This document shows, one piece after another, positions 1-7,973 of a stretch of DNA of 64,000 nt (its first letter is position 1; every line of letters begins with the position of its first letter). The position numbers and the translations under genes were made by a program. The notes beneath the pieces were generated by a model. It ran no database searches and was not told the DNA's origin. It saw only the letters and a list, made by a program, of their open reading frames with translations. Origin of the DNA: Ferrovibrio sp964218355 (GTDB taxonomy: Bacteria > Pseudomonadota > Alphaproteobacteria > Ferrovibrionales > Ferrovibrionaceae). The stretch covers positions 62,001-126,000 of the forward strand of contig NZ_CAXPMC010000026.1 of assembly GCF_964218355.1 (NCBI RefSeq), read 5' to 3'.

Positions 1-611
1 GCATCGAGGCGGATGCTTTCATTGACGCTGACCTGCAGCACCGGGGCGAGGTCGTAGATGCCGCTGACCAGGCCGAGCGAGGCGATGGCCGGCTGCGGGC
101 CGAGACCGGCGGGCCAGGGTGCCGCCGCCATCATGGCGGCGAGATGGGCGCCGGCGGAATGCCCGATCACATGCAGCCGCGCCGGATCGGCGCCCCAGCC
201 GGCGGCCTTGCGGGCCAGATGCGCCAGCGCCTGCTGCATCTGCCGCACGATGGCATCCAGCGTCACCTGCGGGCAGAGATCGTAATTCAGGTTCACGACG
301 ACCGCGCCGGCATCGAGGAACAGCGGTGCCGCGAAGGTCATGGTGTTCTTGTCGAGGCCGCGCCAGTAGCCGCCATGCACCAGCACGACCAGTGCCGCGC
401 CGGGTTTCGGCGGCTTCGGGCGATGCAGGTCGTAGGTCTGCAGCGGGCCGGGGCCGTAGCGCAGATCGTAGTCGCCGCCGATCGCGGCGCGGGCGGCTGC
501 CGACCTTGCGACATAGGCGTCGAAATGCGGCTGGAAATCCGGCACCGACATGCGCGGGTTGAACTGTGCCTCGATCTGCTCCGGGGTCAGGCTGCGCCAG
601 TCAAAGGCCAT
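1..611 (-). CDS. alpha/beta hydrolase, kynurenine formamidase/esterase-like (3' part beyond the window)
   Basis: The start codon is the ATG at 611-609, and the reading frame stays open to the left edge, so the C-terminus is missing. The visible part has the oxyanion-hole motif HGGYWRGLDK followed by the nucleophile elbow GHSAG, in the order expected of the alpha/beta hydrolase_3 / kynurenine formamidase-like family. It starts only 4 bp after the stop of the upstream ketopantoate reductase-like gene, so the two are probably co-transcribed with glpD. A second member of the same family is encoded at 43457-44317. The substrate cannot be read from the sequence; formamidase or carboxylesterase activity is an inference from the family. 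Confidence 0.85.
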   Translation of the reverse strand, partial: MAFDWRSLTPEQIEAQFNPRMSVPDFQPHFDAYVARSAAARAAIGGDYDLRYGPGPLQTYDLHRPKPPKPGAALVVLVHGGYWRGLDKNTMTFAAPLFLDAGAVVVNLNYDLCPQVTLDAIVRQMQQALAHLARKAAGWGADPARLHVIGHSAGAHLAAMMAAAPWPAGLGPQPAIASLGLVSGIYDLAPVLQVSVNESIRLD

Positions 612-615
612 GATC

Positions 616-1611
616 TCATCCGTTATAGGTGCCGGCGCTGCGCGCGCGGGCTTTTACCAGTGCCAGCACGGTGTCGATGGTGGGCGTGGGTATGTCGAGC
701 CGGCGCGCCAGTTCGGCGATCACGCCGATCAGCGCGTCGATCTCCATCGGCCGGCCGCTTTCGAGATCCTGCAGCATCGAGGTCTTGTGCGGCCCGACCT
801 TGCGCGCTGCACCGATGCGGTCGGCGATGGTCATCGGGAAGGTGATCCCCAGTGCCTCGCCGATCCGCTGTGCCTCGGCCATCATGGCGCCCAGCACGGC
901 CTGTGCATCCGGATCATTGGCAAGGCCGCCCAGCGTGCCATGGGTCAGCACGCTGACCGGGTTGAACGACAGGTTGCCCCACAGCTTGGTCCAGATGTCC
1001 TGGCGGATATTGTCCAGCACCGGGGCATCGATGCCGGCGGCAGTCAGCGTCTCGCTCAGCCGCAGCACGCGGTCCGAGCGGCTGCCATCGGGCTCGCCCA
1101 GCGGCAGGCGCCGGCCGCCGCCATGGCTGATCACGCCGGGCCGGGCAATGGCGCCGGCCACCCAGACGACGCTGCCGATGGCGCGCTGCGGCCCGATCAG
1201 GTTCCATTGCAGGCCGCCGGGATCGACCGTTTCGAGCCGCAGGCCGTCCAGCGGCCCGCCATGTTTGTGGAAATACCAGTAGGGCACGCCGTTCATCGCC
1301 GTGATCAGCGGGGTGTCGGCACCGAACAGCGGCAGCATTCTTTCCGCCATCGCCGGCACCGCCGGTGCCTTCAGGCTGAGGATCACGGCATCCTGCGCGC
1401 CGGCCTCGGCCGGATTCTCGACACAGGCCGGATGCACGGTGAAGCTTTCGGGCTGGTTGCCCTCGTTGCGGGTTTCGATGGTCAGGCCGTCGGCGAGGAT
1501 GGCATCGCGATGGACACCGCGGGCGATCAGCGTGACGTCATGGCCGGCCCGGGCCAGCAGCGCGCCGAAATAGCCGCCGATGGCACCGGCGCCGACTACC
1601 GCAATCTTCAT
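616..1611 (-). CDS. 2-dehydropantoate 2-reductase-like protein (PanE/ApbA family)
   Basis: This is a 331-residue NADP-dependent ketopantoate reductase family protein. The N-terminus MKIAVVGAGAIGGYFG is a Rossmann nucleotide-binding motif, followed by a central ISHGGG region and the C-terminal helical ApbA_C domain containing WGNLSFNPVS. I chose the ATG at 1611 because it places the Rossmann strand at residue 2 and overlaps the glpD stop by 4 bp (ATGA), which is typical translational coupling. A longer in-frame start at 1650 would add 13 unlikely residues. The family makes pantoate for coenzyme A, but many paralogues reduce other 2-keto acids. With no other pantothenate gene nearby, the physiological substrate is uncertain. 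Confidence 0.85.
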   Translation of the reverse strand: MKIAVVGAGAIGGYFGALLARAGHDVTLIARGVHRDAILADGLTIETRNEGNQPESFTVHPACVENPAEAGAQDAVILSLKAPAVPAMAERMLPLFGADTPLITAMNGVPYWYFHKHGGPLDGLRLETVDPGGLQWNLIGPQRAIGSVVWVAGAIARPGVISHGGGRRLPLGEPDGSRSDRVLRLSETLTAAGIDAPVLDNIRQDIWTKLWGNLSFNPVSVLTHGTLGGLANDPDAQAVLGAMMAEAQRIGEALGITFPMTIADRIGAARKVGPHKTSMLQDLESGRPMEIDALIGVIAELARRLDIPTPTIDTVLALVKARARSAGTYNG

Positions 1612-3134
1612 TCTTCCTGTCCCTCGTTCACCCGGTGGCGGGCCATCCATGCAGCCAGTCTTTCACGATCGGCTGCCGAAGCCCACAGTCCGCATTTGGT
1701 ACGGCGCCACAGCACATCGTCGGCTTCCAACGCCCATTCGCGGCGCATCAGGTAGCCGACCTCGCATTCATACAGCCCGCCGCCGAAATGCTCGCCAAGA
1801 TCGGCCATGGCGGTGGCCGTGCCGATGATCTCCGTCGATGCCGCGCCATGGCGGCGGGCGAGGCGGTCCAGCCATGTGGCATCGAGGCCGGGATGCCGCT
1901 GCTGCAGGCCGGCAACGAAGGCCGCGAAGGTCCGGCCGTCGAGATCGCCGCCGGGCAGGGGCCGCCCGCCCGACCATGGCCGGCCCAGCTGCGGATAGAA
2001 AGGTGCGATCTTCTCGATCGCATGTTCCGACAGGCGGCGGTAGGTGGTCAGCTTGCCGCCATAGATCGACAGCAGCGGCAGGCCGCCCTGCGGATCGGTG
2101 TCGAGGTCGAGTACGTAGTCGCGGGTGATCGCCGACGGGTCGCTGTCGCCGTCGTCATAGAGCGGCCGCACGCCGGCATAGGACCAGACGATGGCATCGC
2201 GGGTGACCGGCTGGCGGAAATACTCGCTGGCCGCCGACAGCAGATATTCGGTTTCCTCCGGCGTGATGCGCGGCGGGCCGTCCAGCCGGTCGAGCTGCAG
2301 GTCGGTGGTGCCGATCAGGGTGAAGTCATGCTCGTAGGGGATCGCGAAGATGATGCGGCCATCGGCATTCTGGAAGATGTAGCAGTGATCGCCATCGAAC
2401 AGCCGGCGGGTAACGATATGGCTGCCCTTGATCAGGCGCACGGCATTCTTCGGGGTTTGCGCGAAGGCGCCGGTCAGGGTGTCGCGCACCCATGGGCCGC
2501 CGGCATTGACGATGCCGCGGGCGGCAACCATGCGGCTGGCGCCGCTGCGCTGGTCGGTCAGGGTTGCCTGCCACAGGCCACCATCGCGCCGCGCCGCGGT
2601 CACGGCGGTGCGGGTCAGCACGGTGGCGCCGAGATCGCGGGCGCCCATCGCGTTGAGCACCACGAGGCGGGCATCGTCGACCCAGCAGTCGGAATATTCG
2701 AAACCGCGGCGGAAATCCGGCTTCAGCGGCGCACCGCGGAGATCGCCCTTCGTGAAGTCGATGCCCGTCGAGCCCGGCAGGGTGACGCGGCCGGCGAGGT
2801 GGTCGTAGAGGAACAGGCCGATGCGGATCATCCAGGCCGGGCGCAGACCGGGATGATGCGGCAGCACGAAGCGCAGGGGCCAGATGATATGCGGTGCCAT
2901 GCGCATCAGCGTTTCACGTTCGCCGAGCGATTCCCGCACCAGCCGGAACTCGTAATGCTCGAGATAGCGCAGGCCGCCATGGATCAGCTTGGTGGAGGCG
3001 GAAGAGGTGGCGCCGGCGAGGTCGCCGCGCTCGGCCAGCAGCACCGAAAGGCCGCGGCCGGCGGCGTCGCGGGCAATGCCGGTGCCGTTCACGCCACCGC
3101 CGATGATCAGCAGGTCGACGGGATCAGAATGCAT
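1608..3134 (-). CDS. glpD: glycerol-3-phosphate dehydrogenase, FAD-dependent
   Basis: GlpD oxidises sn-glycerol-3-phosphate to dihydroxyacetone phosphate at the inner membrane and passes electrons to quinone. The 508-residue length is normal. Near the N-terminus LLIIGGGVNGTGIARDAAGRG-type residues form the FAD dinucleotide fold, followed by the family signature around SSASTKLIHGGLRYLE. The C-terminal DAO_C domain includes a CEVGYLMRREWA segment. It is followed with a 4-bp overlap by the PanE-like gene. No glpF, glpK or glpR is visible here, so regulation by glycerol-3-phosphate cannot be shown. Confidence 0.95.
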   Translation of the reverse strand: MHSDPVDLLIIGGGVNGTGIARDAAGRGLSVLLAERGDLAGATSSASTKLIHGGLRYLEHYEFRLVRESLGERETLMRMAPHIIWPLRFVLPHHPGLRPAWMIRIGLFLYDHLAGRVTLPGSTGIDFTKGDLRGAPLKPDFRRGFEYSDCWVDDARLVVLNAMGARDLGATVLTRTAVTAARRDGGLWQATLTDQRSGASRMVAARGIVNAGGPWVRDTLTGAFAQTPKNAVRLIKGSHIVTRRLFDGDHCYIFQNADGRIIFAIPYEHDFTLIGTTDLQLDRLDGPPRITPEETEYLLSAASEYFRQPVTRDAIVWSYAGVRPLYDDGDSDPSAITRDYVLDLDTDPQGGLPLLSIYGGKLTTYRRLSEHAIEKIAPFYPQLGRPWSGGRPLPGGDLDGRTFAAFVAGLQQRHPGLDATWLDRLARRHGAASTEIIGTATAMADLGEHFGGGLYECEVGYLMRREWALEADDVLWRRTKCGLWASAADRERLAAWMARHRVNEGQEE

Positions 3135-3171
3135 GGAATAACGACCGCAGGGCAGGGAAAGGACGGGTCGT

Positions 3172-3630
3172 TTATACGGTCACGCTGACGCGCTGCGCAA
3201 GGTCGAGGTCCAGCCGGCCGCGCCAGGCAGTGGTCCGGTAGGCGCGGATGGCGGCCCGGGCTGCATCGGTTGCCGGCTCGTCGGCACTGTCGGCCTGGGC
3301 CAGCTGCTGGGTGTGCCAGGTATTCAGCCCGAAGGCCTCGCGCCAGGCCCGCCGCCGCTCCAGATGGGGCGGAATGCGGATTTCGGGATCGGCGGCCTCG
3401 CCGCGGTCGGTGCGCCGGCGCAGCAGCGGCAGGCTGTCGGCCACGGCCACATCGCCGCCGATACGGTTGCCGCGCGGTGCCGGTGCGGCCGGACGCTGAT
3501 CCGCCTGCTCGCCGGCGGCGAACAGGCCCGGTCCGGCTTTCGGCTGGCGCCGGGGGGCGGTTTCGATCGCCGAATCGGCCCGGTCGCCGCGAAGCGGAAC
3601 CAGATAGCTGCTGACGATCGTGGGGGCCAT
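3172..3630 (-). CDS. small hypothetical protein, low-complexity middle
   Basis: A 152-residue protein that I do not recognise. It begins MAPTIVSSYLVPL and has an Arg/Pro/Ala-rich, probably disordered centre. It ends in a more ordered stretch (AYRTTAWRGRLDLDLAQRVSVTV region), suggesting a conserved C-terminal patch. There is no signal peptide or clear membrane segment. It lies between the adenylate cyclase gene and glpD on the same strand, 37 bp before glpD and 71 bp after the cyclase stop. Competing frames in this stretch are Arg-rich and look like shadows. Function unknown. Confidence 0.55.
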   Translation of the reverse strand: MAPTIVSSYLVPLRGDRADSAIETAPRRQPKAGPGLFAAGEQADQRPAAPAPRGNRIGGDVAVADSLPLLRRRTDRGEAADPEIRIPPHLERRRAWREAFGLNTWHTQQLAQADSADEPATDAARAAIRAYRTTAWRGRLDLDLAQRVSVTV

Positions 3631-3677
3631 GGAATCCCTGTCCGGTAACCGCCGGACTCAAGCAGGGAGTCCCTTAA

Positions 3678-3696
3678 CGGCGGGTTAAGCCCGCCG
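3678..3696 (-). terminator. stem-loop after the adenylate cyclase gene
   Basis: A perfect 7-bp stem (CGGCGGG/CCCGCCG) with a 5-nt loop lies 6 nt past the cyclase stop codon on the minus strand. There is no real T-tract, only TTAAGG, so it may be a weak or Rho-assisted terminator, or just an mRNA 3' structure. Confidence 0.35.
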
Positions 3697-3701
3697 GGAT
3701 G

Positions 3702-5558
3702 TCAGGGCCGCCGGTCCAGGCAGTAGACCGCGATGGGGGCGGCGCGGCCTTTCACCGGCAGCAGGCCGACCCGCCGTGGCGGCGGGTCGAGGCGGGCCGC
3801 CTCGACGGTCTCGGCGCTGGCCAGCGCGATGAACTGCTCGGCTTCGCCGAGATGGTCATGCCCAAGCTGCTCGAGGCGCTGGGCGGAATTCACCGTATCG
3901 CCGACCACGGTATAGTTGATGCGGCCGGGCGCGCCGATATTGCCGATCACCACCGGGCCGCTGTGGATGCCGACCCGCATCCGCAGCAGCGGCCGGCCGC
4001 GCATCTGCCGGTGGGCATTGTCGGCGACCAGTGCCGCGCCGATGGCGCGCACCGCCCGGCAGGCGCGCACCGCGTGGTCGTCGTCGCGCTTGAGCGCCCC
4101 CCACATGGCCATCACCGCGTCGCCGATGAACTTGTCGACGATGCCGCCTTCCGCCTCGATGCAGGCGGTGACCAGGGCGAAATGCTCGTTCAGCAGGTCG
4201 GCGGTTTCCTGCGCCGACAGCTGTTCCGACATCGCCGTGAAGCCGACCAGGTCGGTGAAGATGACGGTGACTTCGCGGTGCTTGCTGATGTTGATCGCAT
4301 CCTCGCCCTCGCGCATCAGGCGGCTGACCAGCTTGCGCGGCACGTAATTGCCGAACCAGTGCAGCGCGGCATTGGCGGCGTTGAAAGCCTGGGCGGCATC
4401 GTCCAGCTCGCGCAGCCGGGCGCGCTCCAGCGGCGGCGCGTCGAAATCGAGGTTGCGCAGCCGGGTGGCGGCCGCACTGAGCTGCAGCAGCGGCCGGCGG
4501 ATCAGGTGGGCAAGGCGCCAGGCGATCAGCAGCGACAGCAGCAGGCTGACGATGCCGACGGCGCCGGCGATCTGCAGGCGGTTGACCTCGGTCTGGATCT
4601 CCTCGAAGGGGAAATAGCGGCCGACCAGCCAGGGTTTTTCGCCGTAGCTGGTCAGGCGGCGGTAGACGAAAATCCAGCGCTGGCCCTCGGCCTCGACGAT
4701 GTGGGCGGCGTCGTTGCCCAGCATGGCGCGGGCCAGCGGCACGTCGATGCGGCCGTCCCAGATCCGCTGCAGCACCGGGTCGTGGATCTCGGCGACTGTC
4801 GGCAGCGGCTGTTCCGGCGAGAGGTGGTATTCGTGGTTGGTCAGGGTCGGATGTGCCAGCACGAAGCGGTCGTCATAGAGGATGAAGCTGACCGACTGGT
4901 CGTCGCTGCTGTCGGGCTCCAGGCTGCGCGACAGCGTGCCGAGCGAGACGACGGCGACCACCTCGCCGACGAATTCGCCGTTCATCTGCACCGGCGCCGA
5001 CACGTTGATCATCGGCTGGGCGATCTCGGGGCTCCAGATCAGGTCGCCCCAGATGGCGGCATCGCTGCGCAGCGGCACGGCTTCGCGGCGGCGGTCGAGC
5101 GCCTGGCGCAGGGCGCGCATGCGGGCGGCGGTGCCGGGATACTTGGCGATGCTTTCATGGGCGGTTTCGATGCCCCAGGGATAGCGCACCGCCCGGGTCG
5201 CCACGAGATTCTGGCGCACGAAGGCGACCGCATCGATCTGTGGCAGGCCATCCAGGGTGGCGACGATGTAGTCGGTCAGGCGGCCGATATAGTTGAAGTC
5301 GAGCTTGCCGCCCTGCAGCCGGTCGCGCAAAGCCTCGACATGCTGGCGCACCGGGTCGAACTGCAGCCGGGTGCGCTCGACCTGCTGGCTGACGATGCGC
5401 TGGTTGCGGTCGCGCAGCAGATCGACCGTGTTCAGCCGGCCGCTGACCAGGGCAATGCCATAGGCGATACCGGCAATCAGCATCAGCATGCCGACGCCGA
5501 GCGTCAGCACGAAGGAAATCGAGGGCCGCAGGCGCGGCCCCCGTGGCGGGTTTGTCAT
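3702..5558 (-). CDS. membrane adenylate cyclase (sensor + HAMP + class III cyclase)
   Basis: A 618-residue membrane-bound class III nucleotide cyclase. An N-terminal membrane segment (about residues 14-36) is followed by a large periplasmic sensor region resembling a Cache fold. A second membrane segment (LLSLLIAWRLAHLI) and a HAMP-like linker come next. The C-terminal catalytic domain shows the metal-binding FTDLVGFT motif, DKFIGDAVMAMW with the adenine-specifying Lys, and YTVVGDTVNSAQRLE. It therefore probably makes cAMP in response to an extracytoplasmic ligand. I take the ATG at 5558; an upstream TTG at 5606 would overlap phaR and is less likely. Neither start has an ideal ribosome-binding site. 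It is downstream of phaR on the same strand. Confidence 0.88.
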   Translation of the reverse strand: MTNPPRGPRLRPSISFVLTLGVGMLMLIAGIAYGIALVSGRLNTVDLLRDRNQRIVSQQVERTRLQFDPVRQHVEALRDRLQGGKLDFNYIGRLTDYIVATLDGLPQIDAVAFVRQNLVATRAVRYPWGIETAHESIAKYPGTAARMRALRQALDRRREAVPLRSDAAIWGDLIWSPEIAQPMINVSAPVQMNGEFVGEVVAVVSLGTLSRSLEPDSSDDQSVSFILYDDRFVLAHPTLTNHEYHLSPEQPLPTVAEIHDPVLQRIWDGRIDVPLARAMLGNDAAHIVEAEGQRWIFVYRRLTSYGEKPWLVGRYFPFEEIQTEVNRLQIAGAVGIVSLLLSLLIAWRLAHLIRRPLLQLSAAATRLRNLDFDAPPLERARLRELDDAAQAFNAANAALHWFGNYVPRKLVSRLMREGEDAINISKHREVTVIFTDLVGFTAMSEQLSAQETADLLNEHFALVTACIEAEGGIVDKFIGDAVMAMWGALKRDDDHAVRACRAVRAIGAALVADNAHRQMRGRPLLRMRVGIHSGPVVIGNIGAPGRINYTVVGDTVNSAQRLEQLGHDHLGEAEQFIALASAETVEAARLDPPPRRVGLLPVKGRAAPIAVYCLDRRP

Positions 5559-5586
5559 CGGCGGGGGCGGGCGGGTGGCTGGCAGC

Positions 5587-6186
5587 TCACCCCTTGTTCC
5601 GGGCAAGGGCTTCGACCTGCTTGCGCAATTCGTCCAGCTGGGATTTCAGGGTGTCGACCTCGGCCGGCTGCTCGCCGCCGCCGGCGGCCGGCTTCTCGAC
5701 GCTGCTGTCGGCCAGGTTGGCCATGAAGGGATTGAACATGGTCATGGCGCGCTGGAACATCGCCATGTTCTGCCGGCCCATCTCTTCGATATTGCGGAAC
5801 GGGAACATCTCGCCGAAAGCCTCGGCCATGTACTGGCGCATCTGTTCCTGGTTGCGCTGGAACGAGGCCATCGAGACATCGAGATAGCTGGGCACCAGGG
5901 TCTGCAGGCTGTCGCCGTAGAAAGTGATCAGCCGACGGAGGAACCCGATCGGCAGCAGGTTCTGCCCCTTCGATTCTTCCTCGAAAATGATCTGGGTCAG
6001 GACGCTGCGCGTGATGTCGTCGCCGGTCTTGGCATCCTCGACGACGAAATCCTGGCCGTCCTTCACCATCTGGCACAGGTTTTCGAGGGTGACATAGGAG
6101 GAGGTCGCCGTGTTGTAGAGCCGCCGGTTCGCGTATTTCTTGATCTTGACCGCCGGTGCTGCCGTCGTCTGGTCTTGTTCGGCCAC
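5587..6186 (-). CDS. phaR: polyhydroxyalkanoate synthesis repressor
   Basis: A 199-residue PhaR. The N-terminal PHB_acc_N DNA-binding domain is recognisable from KIKKYANRRLYNT and TLENLCQMVKDG. It is followed by two PHB_acc repeats (FYGDSLQTLVPSYLD, with MFPF and NMAMF segments) and a C-terminal coiled coil (ELRKQVEALARN). In known systems PhaR binds TGC-rich operators and PHB granules, repressing phasin and its own gene until polymer accumulates. The start is the GTG at 6186, 9 nt downstream of GGGAG; a GTG two codons earlier is too close to that site. It is divergent from the PHB synthase genes across a 124-bp region, the expected place for its operator. Confidence 0.93.
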   Translation of the reverse strand: MAEQDQTTAAPAVKIKKYANRRLYNTATSSYVTLENLCQMVKDGQDFVVEDAKTGDDITRSVLTQIIFEEESKGQNLLPIGFLRRLITFYGDSLQTLVPSYLDVSMASFQRNQEQMRQYMAEAFGEMFPFRNIEEMGRQNMAMFQRAMTMFNPFMANLADSSVEKPAAGGGEQPAEVDTLKSQLDELRKQVEALARNKG

Positions 6187-6310
6187 GTTCACACGCTCCC
6201 TAGCCCACGAATGAGGCAGCATTTCACTCGTATTCGTTTGTATACGCAAGCCTCTTGTTGCGCTGCGAAAGGCTGGCCCGAAAACGCCGCTTCGTTGTAT
6301 CCTCAAGCAT

Positions 6311-6709
6311 ATGGATGACCCCGCCGCCACCGACCCGCAGGCCCTGGCCCGGCAGTTCCTGGATCTCTGGCAGGAGCAGGCCGGTCTGCTGGCCACCGAT
6401 CCGAAACTGGCCGAATTGTCGGCCGCCTGGATGGGCCTGTGGCAGCAGGGCGCCGAAGCCGCCCGGCAGGCGGCATCCCATGCCGCGGGAGACAGCCATG
6501 CCGCAGGATCAGATGCCGCCGCAGGACGCGCCGGACCGGCGGCCGGGGCCGCGCCCGCTGCCGCTGCATCTGGCAACGGCCAACCTGATGCTGCTGAGCT
6601 CGCTCGCCGTCTGGCCGAGTGCGAGAAGCGTATCGCCGCTCTGGAATCCGCTCTTGCAGCCGCGCCTCGCCGCGCTGGCACCGGCTCTCGCCGCCGTCGA
6701 TCCGAATGA
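6311..6709 (+). CDS. small PhaE-like/phasin-like partner of PHA synthase
   Basis: A 132-residue protein beginning with a helical segment (ALARQFLDLWQEQ) like PhaE or phasin N-termini. It then has an Ala/Gly-rich linker and a C-terminal heptad coiled coil (ELARRLAECEKRIAALESAL). Its last 70 codons overlap the start of phaC (6498-6709) in a different frame. Both ends look like family-typical protein, so I read it as a real gene rather than a shadow. No strong Shine-Dalgarno sequence precedes the ATG at 6311. It would be the first gene of the PHB synthesis run, divergent from phaR. The role as a synthase subunit is inferred from position and helix pattern only. Confidence 0.6.
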   Translation: MDDPAATDPQALARQFLDLWQEQAGLLATDPKLAELSAAWMGLWQQGAEAARQAASHAAGDSHAAGSDAAAGRAGPAAGAAPAAAASGNGQPDAAELARRLAECEKRIAALESALAAAPRRAGTGSRRRRSE

Positions 6710-7817
6710 GTTTGCCGATGCCCTGATCCGGCTGGCCGCCACCCGCATGGCGGCGATGACCGGCGGCCTGCTGCGCTACCGCCGGCACGGCTGGCAGCGC
6801 GATCTGGCCGATCCGCCGGCCATCTGGCAGGAAGGCGGCAGCCGCATGCTGACCTATGCGGATGCCGGTATTCCGGTGCTGCTGGTGCCCTCGCTGGTCA
6901 ACCGCGCCTATATCCTCGATCTGGCCGAAGGCCAGAGCCTGGCGCGCTTCCTGCCCGGCCGCGGATTGCGGCCCTTCCTGCTCGACTGGGGCAACCCGGA
7001 GGGCAGTCCCGAGCAGGATTTCGATCTCGCCGCCTATATTGCCCGGCTGGTGCGCGCCCTGGCTTTCCTGCGTCGCGAGACCGGCCGGGCGCCGCTGCTG
7101 CTTGGCTATTGCATGGGTGGTAACCTGACGCTGGCTGCCGCCCTGCAGGCGCCGGAGGATGTGGCCGGCCTCGCCCTGCTGGCGACGCCATGGGATTTCC
7201 ATGCCGGCGGTGCCCACCAGGCGGCGCTGGTACAGGCACTGGCCCCGGCGCTGGCGCCTGCGGCCACGGACGGCACAACCCCGCCGCTGTTCGGCGTTGA
7301 CCTGCTGCAGGGTTTTTTCTGGGCGCTCGATCCGCTGACGGCGATGAAGAAGTTCACCCAGTTCGGCCTGCTGGCCGAGGACAGCGAGGCGGCCCGGCGC
7401 TTCGTTGCCATGGAAGACTGGCTGAATGACGGGGTGCCGCTGGCCGGACGGGTGGCCCGCGAATGCCTGATCGGCTGGTATGGCGAGAATGCGCCGCCGG
7501 CCGGGCGCTGGCAGGTCGGCGGCAATCCCGTGCGCCCCCGGGACTGGCGCAAGCCGGCCCTGGTGGTGCTGCCCGAGCGGGACAGGCTGGTGCCCCGCGA
7601 GGGGGCGGCCGCGCTGCTGGCCCAGCTGCCGCAGGCCGACCGGCTGGACGTGCCCAGCGGCCATATCGGCATGATGGTGGGGCCGCGTGCCGAAACCGGC
7701 CTGTGGCGGCCATTGTCGGACTGGTTGCTGCGCACAGGCGGAAACGCCGCCGGCCCGGTCCGACCGTCGGTCCGGACGCGACGGAAAGCACCGCCTGTGA
7801 CCAAAGTACGGGCCTGA
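6498..7817 (+). CDS. phaC: poly(3-hydroxyalkanoate) synthase (class III-like)
   Basis: A 439-residue PHA synthase that polymerises 3-hydroxyacyl-CoA onto a covalent thioester. The lipase-like box GYCMGG contains the nucleophile Cys205. The rest of the triad is Asp362 (in PERDRLVP) and His389 (in SGHIG). The N-terminal RPLPLHLA segment followed by a tryptophan/serine-rich region is as in alphaproteobacterial synthases. I chose the ATG at 6498 because GGGAG lies 6 nt upstream; an in-frame ATG at 6480 is possible. The first 212 bp overlap the upstream PhaE-like gene out of frame. The length lies between class III (about 355) and class I (about 590) enzymes. Confidence 0.92.
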   Translation: MPQDQMPPQDAPDRRPGPRPLPLHLATANLMLLSSLAVWPSARSVSPLWNPLLQPRLAALAPALAAVDPNEFADALIRLAATRMAAMTGGLLRYRRHGWQRDLADPPAIWQEGGSRMLTYADAGIPVLLVPSLVNRAYILDLAEGQSLARFLPGRGLRPFLLDWGNPEGSPEQDFDLAAYIARLVRALAFLRRETGRAPLLLGYCMGGNLTLAAALQAPEDVAGLALLATPWDFHAGGAHQAALVQALAPALAPAATDGTTPPLFGVDLLQGFFWALDPLTAMKKFTQFGLLAEDSEAARRFVAMEDWLNDGVPLAGRVARECLIGWYGENAPPAGRWQVGGNPVRPRDWRKPALVVLPERDRLVPREGAAALLAQLPQADRLDVPSGHIGMMVGPRAETGLWRPLSDWLLRTGGNAAGPVRPSVRTRRKAPPVTKVRA

Positions 7818-7824
7818 TCATTTA

Positions 7825-7857
7825 TTTTGCAATGCGGCGGGCCTTGCCGCATTTGCG
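7825..7857. promoter_or_regulatory. near-perfect inverted repeat, TGC-rich, between phaC and phaA
   Basis: The arms TTTTGCAATGCGGC and GCCGCATTTGCGAAA are reverse complements except for one base insertion and one mismatch, around a 5-nt centre. PhaR operators in related bacteria are TGC-rich. This is therefore a candidate PhaR site for phaA, though it could instead be a 3' stem-loop of the phaC transcript. It starts 7 nt after the phaC stop and has no T-tract on its downstream side. Confidence 0.4.
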
Positions 7858-7973
7858 AAAACACCGCTATCGTCGGCGTATTCCGCGCATTGCCCCGCTG
7901 TCTGCCGCGCCGGCACTGCCACGTCTCGCTTGCAAAATGATCCGACCGGATCCCCGTCCATGGAGGAACAACC

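Noticed and set aside
1635..3188. 517-residue open frame on the plus strand opposite glpD
   Set aside because: It is an antisense shadow: high GC at third positions of glpD creates a stop-free opposite frame. No ribosome-binding site or family-like motif, and glpD itself is unambiguous.
3699..5726. 675-residue plus-strand frame opposite the adenylate cyclase
   Set aside because: Shadow of a real gene; composition is repetitive (Ala/Gly/Asp/Gln-rich) with no domain.
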